NCBI GenBank assembly: GCA_031399165.1
Contig: JANNOO010000005.1
Span: 1 to 64,000 of the forward strand
Source: JAKFWI01 sp031399165
GTDB taxonomy: Bacteria; Pseudomonadota; Alphaproteobacteria; Caulobacterales; Aquidulcibacteraceae
DNA: 64,000 bases
Direction: 5' to 3'
Shown: piece by piece, positions 36,021 through 43,809 of the stretch
How the letters are laid out: every line of letters starts with the position of its first letter
Numbering within the stretch: position 1 is the first letter of the stretch
Notes under the pieces: model-generated
Seen by the model: only the letters and a program-made list of their open reading frames with translations
Told to the model about the DNA's origin: nothing
Databases searched by the model: none
Position numbers and translations under genes: made by a program

Positions 36021-36836
36021 TTAACTGGCGCGCTTGCTACGCAGCCGGATGAGGCCTTCCTGACACGCAGACGCGACGAGCGTGCCGTCTTGCGCGTAGA
36101 TAAGGCCCCGGGCGAACCCGCGGGCGCCGGATGTGCTCGGACATTCCTGATCGTAGAGGTGCCAGCCAGCCGCCTGGATGGGCCGGTGAAACCACAGCGC
36201 GTGATCAAGGCTCGCCATCTGCACGGGCGCCGACATCCAGCTGACGCCGTGCGGTAGAAGCGATGTGGTAAGCAACGACATGTCGGACGCGTAAGCCAAG
36301 ACGGCCTGATTCATGGCGATATTCCCGCCGAAATCGCCATGCGCGCGGAACCAGGTCTGCTGGCGCGCCGGCGCCGGCTTTGGATCAGCCCAATTGTGCG
36401 CTGTGGCCGCGCGAATTTCGATGGCGTTGATGCGGTGGCTTTGGCCGCATGCCTCTGGCGCGGGCGCATCAGGCATAGGTTCCTGATGGTTCAGCCCCTC
36501 CTCCGGTTCCTGAAACGAGGCGGAGAGATTGAATATCTGCTCGCCATTCTGGATCGCGATGACACGTCTGGTGCTGAAGCTGCGTCCATCGCGCGCGCGC
36601 TCAACGTCATACAGCACGGGAATCCCCTGATCGCCCGGCCGGATGAAGTAGCAATGCAGTGAATGGCAGATCCGCCTCTCAATCGTTTGGTACGCGGCCA
36701 TCAAGGCCTGCGCGATCACCTGCCCGCCAAAGATGCGCTGCCGATCATAACCAACGTCGGCGTTCCCGCCGCGGAACACGTTCTTCTCAATCCGGTCGAG
36801 CTGGAGGATTTCGATAAGCGGCGTGTGTTGGGCCAT
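36021..36836 (-). CDS. tesB: Acyl-CoA thioesterase II
   Basis: A 271-residue double-hotdog thioesterase that hydrolyses acyl-CoA to free acid and CoA. Family motifs are FRGGNADVGYDRQRIFGGQV, CHSLHCYFIRPGDQGIPVLY, RDGRSFSTRRVIAIQNGEQI, and the C-terminal active region MASLDHALWFHRP with the catalytic aspartate, then ARGFARGLIYAQDGTLVASACQEGLIR (read in two parts). It is cytosolic. It is transcribed away from the small membrane protein gene to its right. Confidence 0.95.
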   Translation of the reverse strand: MAQHTPLIEILQLDRIEKNVFRGGNADVGYDRQRIFGGQVIAQALMAAYQTIERRICHSLHCYFIRPGDQGIPVLYDVERARDGRSFSTRRVIAIQNGEQIFNLSASFQEPEEGLNHQEPMPDAPAPEACGQSHRINAIEIRAATAHNWADPKPAPARQQTWFRAHGDFGGNIAMNQAVLAYASDMSLLTTSLLPHGVSWMSAPVQMASLDHALWFHRPIQAAGWHLYDQECPSTSGARGFARGLIYAQDGTLVASACQEGLIRLRSKRAS

Positions 36837-36953
36837 GGGGGCGCTTAACGTCCCTTCTACGCAGCTTCAAGTTTAACCCTGCGTCATCCGGGAACAGGGC
36901 CGCTGCGTCAGCGTTGATTGACCAGTAGAACTCACGATACCTGGGAGCGTGTC

Positions 36954-37295
36954 ATGCACCGCGAAAAAGACGTCCGTTACGATCCGAAGACCGGCGAACA
37001 GATTGTCAGAGACGACGTTTACGCGGATCGGCCCGTCGAGCGGATCGTTGAACGCCCCACCATTATCAAGAAACGCGCCGGCATCGGCACATGGCTCGGC
37101 GGCTTGGTTGTAGGCATATTGCTAACCGCTGGCGGCCTGACACTTCTGGCTAACCAACAGGGTTCTTATCAAAGCGCCGGCGCTGTCGTTGATGAGAAGG
37201 TAGATAGCGCTGAGCGAACTGCCCGATCTACCGCGGAAGAGGCCGGTGATGCGGCCAAGACGGCAGGCAATAAAATTGAGAACGCCACTGATTAA
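36954..37295 (+). CDS. Single-pass membrane protein, 113 residues, unknown function
   Basis: The ATG at 36954 is preceded by GGGAG and encodes a basic/acidic N-terminus (REKDVRYDPKTGEQIVRDDV). One hydrophobic helix follows at about 47-67 (WLGGLVVGILLTAGGLTLLA), and then an alanine/glutamate-rich periplasmic tail predicted helical (DSAERTARSTAEEAGDAAKT). There is no signal-peptidase site, so it is probably anchored with the tail outside. I do not recognise a family. A perfect terminator lies just downstream, so it is a single-gene unit. Confidence 0.72.
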   Translation: MHREKDVRYDPKTGEQIVRDDVYADRPVERIVERPTIIKKRAGIGTWLGGLVVGILLTAGGLTLLANQQGSYQSAGAVVDEKVDSAERTARSTAEEAGDAAKTAGNKIENATD

Positions 37296-37323
37296 CGGTA
37301 AGCGCCTTGCCCGATAAGTTTTG

Positions 37324-37355
37324 ACGCGCGCCGCTTGCCGGCGCGCGTTTTTATT
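37324..37355 (+). terminator. Rho-independent terminator
   Basis: Perfect 10-bp stem (ACGCGCGCCG with CGGCGCGCGT) around the loop CTTGC, followed by TTTTATTT. It ends transcription of the 113-residue membrane protein gene, about 28 bases after its stop. Confidence 0.92.
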
Positions 37356-37389
37356 TGTCCCTAGTGGAAGGACACGGCATAACGCGGCA

Positions 37390-38526
37390 GTGGCTATTGC
37401 AAGCATCACAGATTTCCGGGAGGCCGCGCGCCGCAGGCTGCCAGACCTTTTTTTCCAGTATATCGACGGCGGCTCCTATGACGAAGCGACACTAAAAAGG
37501 AACGTCGCGGATTTCTCCGGCATTACGCTGCGCCAGCGCGTTATGCGCGATGTATCCAATCTATCCACGCAAATTGAATTGCTCGGAAGAACCTGGTCGA
37601 TGCCCGTCGGCCTTGGACCCATCGGTTTTACAGGGATGTTCGCTCATCGTGGTGAGGTGCAGGCGGCGCGCGCAGCGCTCGCGGCCGGCGCGCCGTTTTG
37701 CCTGTCCACGCTCAGCATCTGCGATGTGGAAGAAGTCACGCAAAAATCCGGCGCGCCAATCTGGTTTCAACTGTACATGATCAGGGACCGCGCCTTCATG
37801 AGCGATCTGATCGACCGGCTGAAAATCCAGAAATGTCCGGTGCTGGTTTTTACGGTCGATCTGCCTGTAACCGGCGCACGCTATCGCGACATGCGCAACG
37901 GCGTTTCAGCGCCGCCCAGCCTGCCGGTCATGCTTTCGCGGGCGTGGCAGGGCGTCAGCCATCCGGCCTGGCTTTGGGACGTGCGGCTTACCGGCGGCCC
38001 ACTGGTTTTCGGCAACCTCACCGCTGCCGTGAAGTCTCGCGCCCTCGGCAAGTTCAGCACCTGGATCGCCGAAAACTTTGATCCCACCGTTACATGGAAA
38101 GATATTGCCTGGGTGCGTGAACGCTGGAACGGCCCGATTGTGATCAAAGGCATTCTGGACCCCGATGACGCCCGCGAAGCCCTCGCCGCGGGCGCGGACG
38201 GCATTGTCGTTTCCAATCATGGCGGGCGGCAATTGGACGGCGCGCTCTCAACCATCGCGGCGTTGCCGCGGGTGGTTGAGGCTGTAGAGGGGCGTGCCCC
38301 CGTTTTGCTCGATGGCGGCATCAGATCGGGGCTGGACGTGCTCCGCGCCCTTGCCTTGGGGGCCCAGGCCTGCCTGCTTGGGCGCGCATGGGCTTTTGCG
38401 TTGGCGGCGCAAGGCGAAGCGGGCGTTACTCAAGCGCTTTCCATTATTCGCGCCGAACTCGCTGTCGCGATGGCGCTGACCGGCTGCACGGATGTGCGGC
38501 AGGCGGGACGTGACCTTCTAGCGTAA
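37390..38526 (+). CDS. FMN-dependent alpha-hydroxy-acid dehydrogenase (L-lactate dehydrogenase-like)
   Basis: The 378-residue enzyme oxidises an alpha-hydroxy acid such as L-lactate to the keto acid with FMN. Signatures are FFQYIDGGSYDEATLKRN, PIGFTGMFAHRGEVQAARAA, WFQLYMIRDRAFM, the active-site SNHGGRQLDGALS with catalytic histidine, and PVLLDGGIRSGLDVLRALA plus LGRAWAFALAAQGE for phosphate binding. An ATG at 37321 would start inside the terminator stem, so a GTG at 37390 is chosen; the true start is not certain. A TCTAGCG-TAAG-CGCTAGA hairpin (38517-38534) spans the ends of this gene and the convergent oxidoreductase gene. The natural acceptor is probably the respiratory chain. Confidence 0.88.
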   Translation: MAIASITDFREAARRRLPDLFFQYIDGGSYDEATLKRNVADFSGITLRQRVMRDVSNLSTQIELLGRTWSMPVGLGPIGFTGMFAHRGEVQAARAALAAGAPFCLSTLSICDVEEVTQKSGAPIWFQLYMIRDRAFMSDLIDRLKIQKCPVLVFTVDLPVTGARYRDMRNGVSAPPSLPVMLSRAWQGVSHPAWLWDVRLTGGPLVFGNLTAAVKSRALGKFSTWIAENFDPTVTWKDIAWVRERWNGPIVIKGILDPDDAREALAAGADGIVVSNHGGRQLDGALSTIAALPRVVEAVEGRAPVLLDGGIRSGLDVLRALALGAQACLLGRAWAFALAAQGEAGVTQALSIIRAELAVAMALTGCTDVRQAGRDLLA

Positions 38527-38529
38527 GCG

Positions 38530-39282
38530 CTAGATGCCCGCGTACCATTCGTAGCCGCGGTCTTCCCAATAGCCGCCGCGACCGCCGCCAAACTTGGCAA
38601 GTGAATTGGCAAGCTCAATGCCGGTGACGTATTTGGCTTGCTTGTAGCCAAGCTGGCGTTCCACGCGCAGGCGCAGCGGCGCGCCGTTGGCGACCGGCAG
38701 AGTTTTGCCGTTCAGGTCATAGGCAAGGATCGTCTGGGGATGAACCGCATCGAACAGGTCGATGCTTTCGTAATACCGCGCGCCATCGTTCATCACGTCC
38801 GCGCAGTGCATTACGGCGAAGCGCGCGCCCGTGGTGACGCCAGTCTGCGCAAGTAGCGTGCGCAGCGGAACGCCCGTCCACTGGCCGATCGCGCTCCACC
38901 CCTCTACGCAATCGTGCCGCGTGATCTGCGTCCGCGCCGGCATCGCTTTGAGTTGGGCCAGCGTCAATGTCGCTGGCGTCGTAACCATGCCGAATATCGC
39001 CAGGCGCCACTCGCTGAAACCCGTGCTGACATGGGCCTGGTATTCGTCCGTGCTCGGAGATGTCGTGCCATTGGCGCGGAATGTCGGGGAAATGTCCGAT
39101 GGTTTGAACTCGCGGGCGAGCGGCTGGGCTGACAGAAAGATGCGCTGCGTGCTTTTGGTTAGGTTTTCACCCACGCGGATGAAATCGGTCACGCTTTGGT
39201 TTTGCTGAAGCTGGTCGCAACCGGCCAGCGAAGCAGCGCCGCCAAGGATGAGCCCGCGCCGTGAAAGCGATTTGATAATCAT
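38530..39282 (-). CDS. Molybdopterin-dependent oxidoreductase (sulfite-oxidase/MsrP fold), exported
   Basis: The 250-residue protein begins with an RR-type export signal (LSRRGLILGGAASLAGC) that could also end in lipid attachment at the cysteine. The molybdopterin domain shows TRHDCVEGWSAIGQWTGVPL, whose cysteine is the expected molybdenum ligand, and VMHCADVMNDGARYYESIDL, LAYDLNGKTLPVANGAPLRL and the C-terminal GYKQAKYVTGIEL. The substrate is unknown. It is coupled by an ATGA overlap to the cytochrome b gene upstream, so the pair forms an MsrPQ-like redox unit passing electrons from the membrane to a periplasmic catalytic subunit. Confidence 0.88.
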   Translation of the reverse strand: MIIKSLSRRGLILGGAASLAGCDQLQQNQSVTDFIRVGENLTKSTQRIFLSAQPLAREFKPSDISPTFRANGTTSPSTDEYQAHVSTGFSEWRLAIFGMVTTPATLTLAQLKAMPARTQITRHDCVEGWSAIGQWTGVPLRTLLAQTGVTTGARFAVMHCADVMNDGARYYESIDLFDAVHPQTILAYDLNGKTLPVANGAPLRLRVERQLGYKQAKYVTGIELANSLAKFGGGRGGYWEDRGYEWYAGI

Positions 39283-40154
39283 GCCGGCTTCTCCGGTTCG
39301 ATCTCGTAATAGCCTTTGATCATCGAGCGGATATTATTCGCCAGCCCAGAAAGAATGACCATTGCAAGGTGGAGGACAATAAAACCGACAAGAAGGAACG
39401 CTGAAATGAAGTGCAGCGTCCGCGCCGATTGGCGGCCGCCAAACAAATCCAGCAGCACCGGCGCGACGGCGTTAAAACCCGGGGACATTGTTAGCCCGGT
39501 GAGCAGCATCAACGGGAGCAACACAAACACCACGCCGCCATAAGCCAATTTCTGCAGCGTGTTATAGCGCTTGGCCGCTTCGCCTTTGGGAAAACGCAGC
39601 CGCGCATGATCGGCGATCTCCTGCCACAAATGACGCGGCTTGATTTCATCCTTTTTCAGCGAGAGATCGCGCGCGAAATGGCGGCTGGTGAAGCCATGCA
39701 CGAGGTAGACCAGCCCGCTGGCGACAAAAATCCACGCGAAAAAAAAGTGCCAACGCCGTCCGGCCGCCAGATCGCGCCAGGACGGAATCGTCATCCAGGT
39801 TGGAAACGCGCGGTTTTCAAATCGCCCGTTGTTACGAGACAGCCCAAATACGCCCGTAGTATCGAGCTGTATCGGGCCGATGCGCGTGATACCGCGCGCC
39901 TGGCCGTTCACCGTCTCCGCGCGCATGCTCAGGAATACGTTCTTGTAGTCGTGCCCCGCCTGTCCCCAATGCAGCGCCGGAAAGGCGTTGAATATCTGAG
40001 CGCCGCTGGCGACGAGGAAGAACAGGCAGATCGCGTTGATCCAATGGGTGATGCGGACGACGCGGCTGTGGCGATAAATCCGCTCCCGCGCGGGATTGGC
40101 CGGCGAAGACGCTGCAGGCGCTGGCGTTTGAGGGGCGGCGCTGGCGTCTGTCAT
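39279..40154 (-). CDS. Cytochrome b/b6-type membrane subunit
   Basis: A 291-residue di-haem cytochrome b of the thiosulfate-reductase/hydrogenase b-type group. Four hydrophobic helices carry histidines: RHSRVVRITHWINAICLFFL, WHFFFAWIFVASGLVYLVHG, GGVVFVLLPLMLLTGLTMSP and LHFISAFLLVGFIVLHLAMV. These are suited to bind two b haems. It very likely donates or accepts electrons for the molybdopterin protein encoded next. The N-terminal 20 residues are alanine/proline rich and cytosolic. Confidence 0.9.
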   Translation of the reverse strand: MTDASAAPQTPAPAASSPANPARERIYRHSRVVRITHWINAICLFFLVASGAQIFNAFPALHWGQAGHDYKNVFLSMRAETVNGQARGITRIGPIQLDTTGVFGLSRNNGRFENRAFPTWMTIPSWRDLAAGRRWHFFFAWIFVASGLVYLVHGFTSRHFARDLSLKKDEIKPRHLWQEIADHARLRFPKGEAAKRYNTLQKLAYGGVVFVLLPLMLLTGLTMSPGFNAVAPVLLDLFGGRQSARTLHFISAFLLVGFIVLHLAMVILSGLANNIRSMIKGYYEIEPEKPA

Positions 40155-40183
40155 GTGCGGCTATCCTAGCGGCGTTCACTGGA

Positions 40184-41074
40184 TCACGAAAGCGGATTGC
40201 GCGGCGGCGCCGGCACGGGCAAGGGGATAAATTCCTTGTCATCGGCGTCCGGCAGTTTCATCCGGCCGGCGCGCCAATCGGCTTTCGCCTGCTCGATCCG
40301 CTCCTTTGACGACGACACGAAATTCCATTCCAGGAATCGCTCGCCCACTGGCTCGCCGCCGAGCAGCATGACGATCGACGGTGACAGGGCGTTGAAGGTT
40401 ACAGCGTCGCCGGGTTTGAACACGAGCATCTGCCCTGCTTCATAGGTGCGGTTTTCAACCTCGACGGAACCAGATGCGATGTAAGCGGCGCGCTCAGGAT
40501 ATTCGGCGGGCAATTGCGCGCTTGCGCCTGCAGCCAAAGCCCAGTGCACGTAGAACAGCGGCGAATGGGTCTTTACCGGCGCCTTGGCGCCGAACGCTTC
40601 GCCAGCCACCAGCCGCGCCCAAAGCCCACCGCTCTCATAAGTTGGCAGGTCAGGCGCATCATGGTGGAAGAAGCCGGGCGCTGTTTCTTCATGCTCGCGC
40701 GGGAGCGCGACCCAAGCCTGTATGCCATTCATTGGTCCGCCATTCGCGCGCAACGTCTCGAACCGCTCCGAGTGCGTGATGCCGCTGCCGGCGACCATCC
40801 AGTTGACCTCCCCGGGGTGGATCTTCTGTGTGACGCCGACACTGTCGCGGTGGGTGATCTCGCCGTCGAAAAGATAGGTCACGGTCGCCAGACCGATATG
40901 AGGATGCGGGCGAACGTCCACCGTTCGCGGAAAGCCGGGCGCGAAGTCAACCGGCCCCATATGATCGAAAAACACGAACGGGCCGACCATCCGCCGCCGC
41001 GCATAGGGCAGCAAGCGCCCAACCTCGAACCCGCCCAGATCCTTCCGCTTCTGATCTATAACCAGGTCGAGCAT
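40184..41074 (-). CDS. Pirin family protein
   Basis: A 296-residue bicupin. The N-terminal cupin contains the metal-binding signature RTVDVRPHPHIGLATVTYLF and GEVNWMVAGSGITHSERFE, typical of pirin and YhhW quercetinases, with histidines and glutamate for one metal. The C-terminal cupin is the degenerate Pirin_C domain (GQMLVFKPGDAVTFNAL). Activity could be quercetin 2,3-dioxygenase-like, but bacterial pirins also act as regulators. It is an ordinary single gene between the cytochrome pair and two small membrane genes. Confidence 0.93.
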   Translation of the reverse strand: MLDLVIDQKRKDLGGFEVGRLLPYARRRMVGPFVFFDHMGPVDFAPGFPRTVDVRPHPHIGLATVTYLFDGEITHRDSVGVTQKIHPGEVNWMVAGSGITHSERFETLRANGGPMNGIQAWVALPREHEETAPGFFHHDAPDLPTYESGGLWARLVAGEAFGAKAPVKTHSPLFYVHWALAAGASAQLPAEYPERAAYIASGSVEVENRTYEAGQMLVFKPGDAVTFNALSPSIVMLLGGEPVGERFLEWNFVSSSKERIEQAKADWRAGRMKLPDADDKEFIPLPVPAPPRNPLS

Positions 41075-41200
41075 GCCGATCTCCTCGCCTCATCTTAGCC
41101 GCCTGGAATGCAGCGCGGAACCTTTCGAACCGTTTATCGCGCAAGGCGTTGATGCTGGGGCCATTTTAATGCTTTCTTCCAGCGCCCCAGGAGTTCTCCC

Positions 41201-41521
41201 ATGCGCCAGTCCCTTAAAGACGAGCTAGCCCATGAGATCGGCGACGCGGTCGCCCAGCTGATCAAGCGCGCCGGAGCTGACCGGCTGATCGCCGGCACGC
41301 TTGCCGATGGACGCACCGCCGTCCACCACAGCGTCCAGCGCGCCACCCGCGTTGCCGGCGATCTGGCTGACGACGCCCGCGCCGAAGGCGAGCGCCTCGC
41401 GCGCCGGGCCAATCGCGAAATGCGCGATCACCCGCTGGCTACGCTGGCGGTGGGCGCGGCCCTGGGCACAATTCTTGGCCTGCTGATCGCTCAGCCTCGC
41501 GGGCCGACGATCCGATCTTGA
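41201..41521 (+). CDS. ElaB/YqjD-like (DUF883-type) small membrane-anchored protein
   Basis: The 106-residue protein has an amphipathic N-terminal region and a coiled-coil-like middle (RATRVAGDLADDARAEGERL). A C-terminal membrane anchor HPLATLAVGAALGTILGLLI matches the 'HP...A.G...G...G.L' pattern of the ElaB/YqjD family, which tethers to the inner membrane and in E. coli binds ribosomes. Family membership is by pattern only. The AGGAG before the ATG supports the start. Its stop overlaps the next gene's TTG start (TTGA). Confidence 0.72.
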   Translation: MRQSLKDELAHEIGDAVAQLIKRAGADRLIAGTLADGRTAVHHSVQRATRVAGDLADDARAEGERLARRANREMRDHPLATLAVGAALGTILGLLIAQPRGPTIRS

Positions 41522-41955
41522 GTACGGTACGTAATACTCATGTGGACACCGTACGCGCCCTCTCTATCGCCTATGTCGCCGCCCTGGCCGCATTCCTCGT
41601 GCTCGACGCGCTTTGGCTCGGCACGATGTACAGCCGGCTCTACAAGCCTCAACTCGGCGCATTGTTGCGCGACACGCCTCAGATCGCGCCAGCCGCCGCG
41701 TTTTACCTTCTCTATATTGCGGCCGTCACGGTGCTTGTGATCGCCCCTGCGCTGACGGCGCCGGGGATATTGAAGGTGATCGCACTTGGCGCGCTATTCG
41801 GCCTTGCGGCCTATGGAACGTATAACCTCACGAATTTTTCGACGCTGCGGGGTTGGTCGGGTCTCGTCACTGTCGTCGATCTGATCTGGGGCGGCGTAGT
41901 CACCGGCCTTGCGGCAGGTGCGGGGTTCTGGGCTGCCCGCACATTCGGCAGCTGA
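41518..41955 (+). CDS. DUF2177-family integral membrane protein
   Basis: A 145-residue protein with four membrane segments (AYVAALAAFLVLDALWLGTM, AAFYLLYIAAVTVLVIAPAL, VIALGALFGLAAYGTYNLTN, VVDLIWGGVVTGLAAGAGFW) and the DUF2177 signature around DALWLGTMYSRLYKPQLGALL and YNLTNFSTLRGWSG. Function unknown. The first frame codon is TTG at 41518, overlapping the upstream stop; a GTG at 41542 is an alternative and would remove only eight residues. It is the last chromosomal gene before the prophage attachment site. Confidence 0.85.
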   Translation: MSTVRNTHVDTVRALSIAYVAALAAFLVLDALWLGTMYSRLYKPQLGALLRDTPQIAPAAAFYLLYIAAVTVLVIAPALTAPGILKVIALGALFGLAAYGTYNLTNFSTLRGWSGLVTVVDLIWGGVVTGLAAGAGFWAARTFGS

Positions 41956-42044
41956 CGATCTGTTTCCCGCGCCTCATCACAAATAACCAGACGCCTGCGC
42001 CTAGAACGCGCGACGCCAACATCGTCCTGACCCAATGGAAAAGG

Positions 42045-42067
42045 TGGCGGAGACGGAGGGATTCGAA
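42045..42067 (-). other. Prophage attachment site: tRNA 3'-end fragment
   Basis: Read on the minus strand this is TTCGAATCCCTCCGTCTCCG then CCA: the T-loop TTCGAAT, the 3' half of the T-stem, the 3' acceptor strand, discriminator G and CCA. The G discriminator and acceptor sequence fit a serine tRNA. The 5' sequence beyond it (GGATACC) cannot pair to make the T-stem, so this is only the 3' end, as left by integrases that recombine at tRNA ends. The intact tRNA should lie at the other prophage end, right of the window, on the minus strand. Confidence 0.8.
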
Positions 42068-42265
42068 GGTATCCGGAAAAACCGGATAACTGCCCGGCGG
42101 CTAGGCGGCATATCCACAGCGTCCCGTTTTCCTCTCCCGCCACCCTTCCCGCCGCCTTTGAACATCCCCACCTTCCCGCTTGACGAATGAAGCGGCTCGA
42201 CTCAGATTCTGTTTTGCGAGTGGCGCCGTTGATTTTCACCTAGGGTGAACGGAGGCGACCAGGGC

Positions 42266-42296
42266 GAACAGGATCAGTGAGCGCTCACCCCTGTTC
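42266..42296. repeat. Nested inverted repeat (operator or stem-loop)
   Basis: GAACAGG (42266-42272) and CCTGTTC (42290-42296) flank the perfect 12-bp palindrome GTGAGCGCTCAC (42277-42288). It could be a protein-binding site or a stable RNA hairpin. It lies about 50 bases before a terminator-like stem. Confidence 0.7.
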
Positions 42297-42347
42297 AAGC
42301 GTGTACGCGACGAACGCTATGTGGTGTCGTGCCGCTCGTATTTATTC

Positions 42348-42390
42348 CGCCCGCCCTTCCCGGCTGATCACCGGAGGCGGGCGTTTCGCT
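42348..42390 (+). terminator. Terminator-like stem followed by T-rich tract
   Basis: CGCCCGCC (42348-42355) pairs with GGCGGGCG (42376-42383), followed by TTTCGCTTTTT. The loop of 20 bases is long and could itself fold (CCGG...CCGG). It would end a plus-strand transcript coming from the attachment-site side; no gene for such a transcript is recognised, so a small untranslated RNA is possible. Confidence 0.6.
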
Positions 42391-42701
42391 TTTTATGGAA
42401 GCGGTGGCGTCTTCACTCCGGTAATGCCTGAGCCCGTGCTGCCGGGAGGTTGTGCAGCCTCGTATGGGAATGTGGCTTGGGAGCGCGCCGCCTCCACCAA
42501 CTAAACCGCTCACTTGATCAAGTAGCGCCCCGCCCGCCTCCTCCAACTCTCCGAAAATACCGGATAGTTCGGTCATTCAAACCAAGCTCGGATAGAGTTA
42601 CCCGCTTCGTCGGGACTGGCAGGCGTCGTCTAGGCATCCCGGAGTCGAAAACCCATCCCGTTAATTTGCCGTTAAACAAGATCAGGTCACGGTCGTTCCA
42701 A

Positions 42702-43586
42702 ATGTCTAATGGGAATTCCCACTCGAATTACGCGTTCTCCCGCTTCGTCGGCTGGGGGCTGACGGCGTGCGTGGGCATTCAATTGGTCGCGGGCGTGCTG
42801 GCGGTATTCGTTCCCGATCAAATGGGCATGGACCGGGACACGCTGCGTCTGGTGTGCGCGTTGGGATTTGCGGGAATTTGCGCGTTCGCTCTGGCGGCCG
42901 GGAATTGTTGCGCGGCCCATGCGTCGGCAGCGTTCGCGGCGGGAAAAGCGGGACGCCATGTGTTCTGGCCTGCGGTGCTGCTGGCGGTTCTGTTCTGCGG
43001 CGCTTCGCTTTTGGGCGTTGACCTGGGATGGTCGATCCTCAAGGCCACCAATGGCGAGCCGATCGAACTGCCCGCCGATGAACTGATCTTCCTCGCAAGC
43101 CTGCTTTTGGCTCCCGCCAAGCCGACCATGCAATGGATTGTCGAGGGCAGGATCGCGCTGGATCTGGCGGCAGCGGCCTCCGAGGAACGTCAGGCCATAG
43201 ACCTAGCCCGCGAGCGCGAAGCCCGTCAGGAATCGGCGCAGGAGCGCCGGGACGGCATGCGCCGGGGCGTTGGAATGGCCGGCGCCGCCGTCGCCGCTCT
43301 GGGGCTCATGTCCCAAAGTCCGCGCGCCGCGGCGCAGACCGACCGGGACACGTCGCCCACGCCAAAGACCGCCCCGGCTGATATGGGAAATCTTCCCGAA
43401 CAAATCCCGGCGCACAAGCCGCCGCCTCCGGGACTCAACGCCCGCGACCGGGACCGCTTCGAGACCGTGCGGGACTTGTTCCGGGAAGGCGTCAAGCGCC
43501 CGAAGATCATTTCCCAAACGGGAATTCCTAAAACCACCGTTTACCGTTGGACCGATTATCTCAAGGACGTTCCTCTGGCGGCTTAA
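42702..43586 (+). CDS. Phage membrane protein with C-terminal helix-turn-helix
   Basis: The 294-residue product from the ATG at 42702 has at least three membrane helices: about 14-36 (LTACVGIQLVAGVLAVFV), 47-68 (LRLVCALGFAGICAFALAAG) and 85-105 (FWPAVLLAVLFCGASLLGVD), with a possible fourth at about 125-140. A charged helical stretch follows (EERQAIDLAREREARQESAQ), then a proline-rich linker (HKPPPPGLN). The C-terminal domain DRFETVRDLFREGVKRPKII, then SQTGIPKTTVYRWTDYL, looks like a resolvase-type helix-turn-helix. I do not recognise the family. It is the only large plus-strand gene in this part of the prophage and points into a repeat-bearing convergent region. Base use is odd: GGGA tetramers are frequent on the coding strand. 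Confidence 0.72.
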   Translation: MSNGNSHSNYAFSRFVGWGLTACVGIQLVAGVLAVFVPDQMGMDRDTLRLVCALGFAGICAFALAAGNCCAAHASAAFAAGKAGRHVFWPAVLLAVLFCGASLLGVDLGWSILKATNGEPIELPADELIFLASLLLAPAKPTMQWIVEGRIALDLAAAASEERQAIDLAREREARQESAQERRDGMRRGVGMAGAAVAALGLMSQSPRAAAQTDRDTSPTPKTAPADMGNLPEQIPAHKPPPPGLNARDRDRFETVRDLFREGVKRPKIISQTGIPKTTVYRWTDYLKDVPLAA

Positions 43587-43672
43587 TTCCGTCTGGGAAT
43601 ACCGCGGGATATTCCGGCTCAGGAATTTTCTCGGCGAGCGGGAACTTCCTCGCGAGCGAAACTGACCATTCA

Positions 43673-43715
43673 GTGAGCCGATTTGGCAGCAACGGCTCGT
43701 TTGTGAGCCGATTTG
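43673..43715. repeat. Pair of 13-bp direct repeats, 30 bp apart
   Basis: GTGAGCCGATTTG occurs at 43673-43685 and 43703-43715. The second copy also forms a short inverted repeat with CGGCTC at 43693-43698. The 30-bp period is close to three helical turns, as in iterons or paired operators. Confidence 0.75.
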
Positions 43716-43754
43716 ACCGGGATTTGATTTTCAGCAGCGCGCCGTCAAATGCGC

Positions 43755-43809
43755 TAATGGTCGATATAGTGACCGCTAACCCGGATAATGGTCAGTATAA
43801 GGACCATTA
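43755..43809. promoter_or_regulatory. Two tandem GGTC-N8-GACC operator-like palindromes
   Basis: Site 1 (43755-43778): TAATGGTC-GATATAGT-GACCGCTA, 6 of 8 arm positions paired. Site 2 (43786-43809): TAATGGTC-AGTATAAG-GACCATTA, perfect 8-bp arms. The sites are exactly 31 bp apart, so they face the same side of the helix, and both have a TATA-containing centre. They look like binding sites for a dimeric DNA-binding protein. Confidence 0.78.

Larger units (their letters stand above)
41956..42701. other. Prophage left-end region without a supported gene
   Basis: These 746 bases hold the attachment-site tRNA fragment (42045-42067), a TATCCGG-AAAAA-CCGGATA hairpin (42070-42088) and a TTCACC-TAG-GGTGAA palindrome (42235-42249). 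They also hold the nested hairpin at 42266-42296, a terminator-like stem at 42348-42390, and a CCGAA...TTCGG inverted repeat around CCGGATAGTT (42551-42572). Two overlapping frames (42277-42504 plus, 42295-42576 minus) are not convincing. Confidence 0.5.

Noticed and set aside
42045..42140. Possible complete serine tRNA on the minus strand.
   Set aside because: Only the T-loop to CCA is present; the bases 5' of the loop cannot form the T-stem and no anticodon arm follows.
42277..42576. Two overlapping open frames (75 residues plus strand, 93 residues minus strand) near the prophage left end.
   Set aside because: Both run through the terminator-like stem and palindromes, have no ribosome site and no recognisable content.
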